The notes beneath the pieces were generated by a model. It worked only from the letters and a program-made list of their open reading frames with translations. It did not search any database and was not told where the DNA came from. A stretch of DNA of 64,000 nt, taken from the NCBI RefSeq assembly GCF_000321225.1, contig NW_004450380.1, positions 2,766,102-2,830,101 on the forward strand. The letters are read 5' to 3'. This document shows, in pieces, positions 60,640 to 64,000 of this stretch. A program made the position numbers and the translations under genes. Numbering within the stretch: the stretch's first letter is position 1; every line of letters begins with the position of its first letter. This stretch comes from Odobenus rosmarus divergens (Eukaryota; Chordata; Mammalia; Carnivora; Odobenidae).

Positions 60640-62700
60640 TAAATAGTCTCTATTCCTGTCTACACGGAAGCATAAATTTATTGATCACACGCCAGGGTGG
60701 CTGGGAAGAGAAACTGAGCTTCCAAATAGATCAATTTACTGAGAACTACCTTTGCTATACGTGTCTTTTAAAGAGCTATTAAGTGGAACAGAGATATCTT
60801 CATATTCTGCCCATTTCAAGAGGTATATCCACGTATCTCTTCCCTATAAAACTCTTTGTTTACCGACCTTCTTAATATTTCTTATCAAGCACCCGATCAC
60901 ATGGTCTAACCAGTAGCCACTTCCAGGTATTAATATAGCTCTGTACCCCAGGTTATTTTTTCATCCAGATAAGGTGGAAAACTGCATGTTGTTCTTGAAG
61001 TTCTGCCCATTGGGAGGATTTACTTTCATTGTCTTTCAGGCACACTCTTTTTTCTTTTTTTAAAGTAGGCTTCACACTCAGTGTGGAGCCCAATGCAGGG
61101 CTTGAACTAAAAACCCTGAGATCAAGACCTGAGTGAGATCAAGAGTCAGATGCTTAACCAACTGAGCCACCCAGGTGCCCATCGGAACACACTTGATGCC
61201 GTAATAGTGCATTAGTCCACTTCTGGTTAAGGCAAGCATATCAAAGAACAATCTATAAACCAGGCCCATTTTTTTCTTCCTCAGCCAACTGATCATGAAG
61301 AATCCCTGAGGCCAAAGGTGTGAACTAATGAAGGCAGTAGTGTAACAACAATCAGTGTCATGAAAAGCAGAGCCACCTGCTTATGCAGCTTACTTATACC
61401 TTCATGACATTCTTGAACCTGATCCCTGTATATACCCTTCCTGCTTGGTGATGGATTGAATTTTCATGCCACAAACCTGAAGTCTTGATGAATCAGATAA
61501 CACCCAGTTCATGTTGGGCAGGCCAGGTGCTAATTAGCCAAAGAAAAATTATCTGAAGAGGAAGTGGCTTTGCTCTTAAACTCTAGGGATCTTCACTGAG
61601 ATTTTCCTATTGGTGAATGGCAGACGTTCTAGGCAGTATCTCTATTTTTTATAGAGAGTTCCAATACCCAAGTGCAGAGCAGCTTGAACTGCAGCCTGGC
61701 CTGCTCCAGAGCCTTCCTTGCCCAAACTAAAACATAAAGCCTTACAGGTTACTTGGTAAATGGGTCCAAGTGGCACAAATACAGCATCTACTACATCAAA
61801 ATCCAAAGACGTTTCCCAAGTCCTACACCATTCTCTTCATGGTAGGTTCCATAATGTGCAACAACTCATCTTTCACTTTGAAGAGAATAACACAAAATTA
61901 TCTACACTACTATGTTAGAAACTTGACTTTTGTGCCGAGGTCCTCAATTTCAAGGAGGGCTTATCTCCCACTCTCTGGCAGGTATGGACTTAATAAATCA
62001 GTGAAGGTACTTTTTCCATTTACTGTTCACTAAGTTAATTTAGCATGATGTCATCAATGTAGTGGACCAATGGGATGCTCCAAGGGATGCCAGAATAATC
62101 AAGATCAGCAAAGGCTAGATTTTGAGACAGCCCAGAAGCCAAATGGCAAAGGGGTCTGGCTGGTTCTACCAAATGAAAGCCAACTGCTCTGGTGGTCCAT
62201 GTGAACTGATATTAAAAACAAGGGTCAGAAGTCAAAATATTCTGATCACCACATTGTCCATGCTGTGCACTCTACGTGTTGTTCCCATCTTGTCTCTGGA
62301 GGGTAACCTCTGTTATCTTGTCATTCCCGGTCAAACTGGAGAACTCGTTTCAATAATAGCACCTCTCCCCGTAATCGCTGGGTCTGAAGAGTCCAGTCAC
62401 CACAGTTGTTTCAAGGATGTTGACGCTTCTAACACGACAGCATTTTTCAATGCATTAGTAAAGGGGGTGTTCTCTGAGAGATACTACGGGGAATGGGGGG
62501 TCGCGGGAATGTGGCAGCAGGTGATAAGGCATGCATTCTAACATTTTGATCTCTTTAACTCTTTGGATTCTTTCCTCTTCATCATATCTGGGAAGATCTG
62601 ACATCCCAACCTCACTGAGTGAGCCAACTGAATCTAGTTTTCGGTCAACCAAGTAAGCAAATGGTTAGAGCATCTCTCAGGTTGAAACATTAAATTCACA
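60640..62700 (-). pseudogene. pol: ERV-L-type endogenous retrovirus pol remnant
   Basis: Minus-strand text of a class III (ERV-L) polymerase with many stops. The RT catalytic block reads VHYIDDIMLN at about 62040-62072. Upstream of it are an RT-like piece ending QLAFIW (about 62160-62200) and a VDRKL block near 62640. Downstream, pieces such as GPIYQVTCKA (about 61740-61770) and AAVQAALHLG (about 61665-61700) match the connection/RNase H region. Below 61000, PGSGYWLDHVIG (about 60890-60935) suggests the integrase side. A carnivore SINE (61047-61182) splits it. No LTRs or intact frame are seen. Borders are approximate. Confidence 0.75.
61047..61182 (-). repeat. Carnivore SINE, truncated, inside the ERV-L remnant
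   Basis: TTTTTTTAAAGTAGGCTTC, then GGGCTTGAACTAAAAACCC body, and GAGCCACCCAGGTGCCC head. The tail-side half is shortened. It lies within pol, so it inserted after the ERV-L element. Confidence 0.9.
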
Positions 62701-63039
62701 ATCTCTTACTTATCTCTGTGCACCCATATTAATAACTGCAGCCTTATCCAGAATTCTATTTTGTTCTATTCTAGTCCTTGCTCTAATACCTTTAGACTCA
62801 TTTCCTACACGCATTCCTCAGGATATATAAGCAACCTCTTCCCGAGGTCTTCCCCATATGGTGTTTGAGATCTGAGTCTAGTTAATGATCTGGAGGTAAT
62901 GAAGAGTGGTAGGGGTTTCTCATTTGAAAGAAATCATTGTTTTGTTTCTTCCCTTTTGATTCTTAAATCTTTAATGTCTTTTCCTTGACTTATTACATGG
63001 ACTTAGGACCTACCATACAATGCTGAGAAAAGTCTTGAT
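62701..63039. other. Intergenic sequence between ERV-L and L1 remnants
   Basis: Nothing recognised. Confidence 0.4.
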
Positions 63040-64000
63040 ATCAAAGGCAAACCTTCTTTAAAATTATAATATATTTGACAATTAACATTGTGTAAGTTTA
63101 AGCTATACAACAGGTGGATTTGATAATTTATATCTTATAATTGCCATTGTAGCATTTAGCACTCTTATCACATCACGTAATTATCACTTATTTTTTGTGG
63201 TGGGAATAACTAAGATCTAGTTTCTTAGCAAGTTTGATGATGAAAACATTGTTTTCTATGTTCATTATGCTGTGCCTTATATATTCAGAACTTATTTTCT
63301 ACCAGGAAAGGCAAACTTTAAGCATCCCTATTAAGTATGATGCTTGTTATATATAGGTTTTTGTAGGTATACTTCACCTTTTAGAAAGTTTCCTTATTCT
63401 CAGGTTGCTGGGCTTTCTTTTTAATCATGAAAAGATGCTGAACTTTATCAACTGCTTTTTCTACACATACTAAGGTGTTCACATGCAATATCTCTCTAAT
63501 GTGTGAATTACTGGATGTTTTATATGTTGCTGACATTGGCTTAGCAACATACTATGCATTCCTAACTCCTGTTTGCAATTATTCTTTAGGAATCTTACAC
63601 CTAAATTGGTTTGCACTTTTCCATTCTGTACTGTCAGATTTTGGTATTATGGTAAAATGAATAAATTAGTTGGGAAGAATTCCTTATTATTCTGTTCCCT
63701 GGGGAAAAAATTGTAAAGAATTGAATTTTTTTCTTCCTTAACTGTTTTGATAGACTGTACTAGTGAAACTAAACCAGCTTGTCATTTTCTTTGTGGAAAG
63801 AGTATTAAAGAGTACAAATTCTACATTGTTTTCCATGAATGGTTTTATGATTTTTCAGATTTTTAAAAAATTTTCTTGAGTCAATTTTGGTGATAAATTA
63901 TATATTTTTAAAGGAATTTTCTCTGGCATGAAGTTGTTAATAGTCTCTTATCATTTCTTTAATGCTAAGGCATCTGGAGTGATGTTCCCCTTCATTCCTG
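63040..64000 (-). repeat. Old LINE-1 fragment, continues past window end
   Basis: Antisense L1M 3' UTR ('gacaattaacattgtgtaag' at 63077, 'cagaacttattttctaccag' near 63286) followed by ORF2-derived antisense text ('aatcatgaaaagatgctgaa' near 63423, 'tcaactgctttttctacaca' near 63449). Runs off the window. Confidence 0.7.

Noticed and set aside
40257..64000. Expected SMYD3 exons downstream of KIF26B
   Set aside because: I searched the text for the SMYD3 C-terminal coding sequence and saw nothing. In other mammals as I recall, the gap is about 40 kb, so it probably lies beyond the window.

Overview
This window comes from a mammal, most likely a caniform carnivore such as a dog, bear, seal or mustelid. 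The main evidence is at least fourteen tRNA-derived carnivore SINEs (CAN-SINE/SINEC, with the head motif GCACCTGGGTGGCTCAGT), together with L1, MaLR, MIR and ERV-L remnants. There are no prokaryotic features and no CRISPR array, and I found no standalone RNA gene.

The only recognisable host gene is KIF26B on the + strand, an unconventional, ATPase-deficient kinesin. The last five coding exons are present: 18999-19161 (end of the motor domain), 19983-23373 (one very large exon), 28544-28746, 29254-29404 and 39448-39596 (stop codon at 39594-39596). All junctions are AG/GT and the phases join without a break, giving about 1351 C-terminal residues. The N-terminal half and most of the motor domain lie upstream. 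The 3' UTR probably ends about 20 bases after an AATAAA at 40233-40238.

Layout. 1-3735: the 5' part of an antisense class I (gamma-like) endogenous retrovirus (LTR, tRNA-Glu primer site, broken gag, protease, and RT cut by the window edge). 3736-18998: KIF26B intron with old repeats. 18999-40255: the KIF26B exons. The intron after the large exon starts with a ~1.1 kb GC-rich minisatellite. The last intron holds an almost complete ~7 kb antisense L1 with a nested L1, a nested SINE and a 50-base assembly gap. 40256-64000: intergenic sequence with no gene I can support. Its first 12 kb is repeat-poor. The distal part is packed with SINEs, L1 pieces, an MLT1-type LTR and an ERV-L pol remnant.

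I found no new biological system. The more unusual observations are a 26-base segment that appears copied from 1.4 kb away into a SINE, a nested L1 with a twin-priming-type inversion, duplicated sequence flanking the assembly gap, a minisatellite open in many reading frames next to the large KIF26B exon (it creates a false 1713-codon ORF), GC-rich Ala/Pro/Gly tracts in KIF26B, and conserved spacing of two proline-directed phosphosites. Exon boundaries are read from splice motifs and frame continuity. Repeat family names rest on recognition of consensus sequence, not on a database search.
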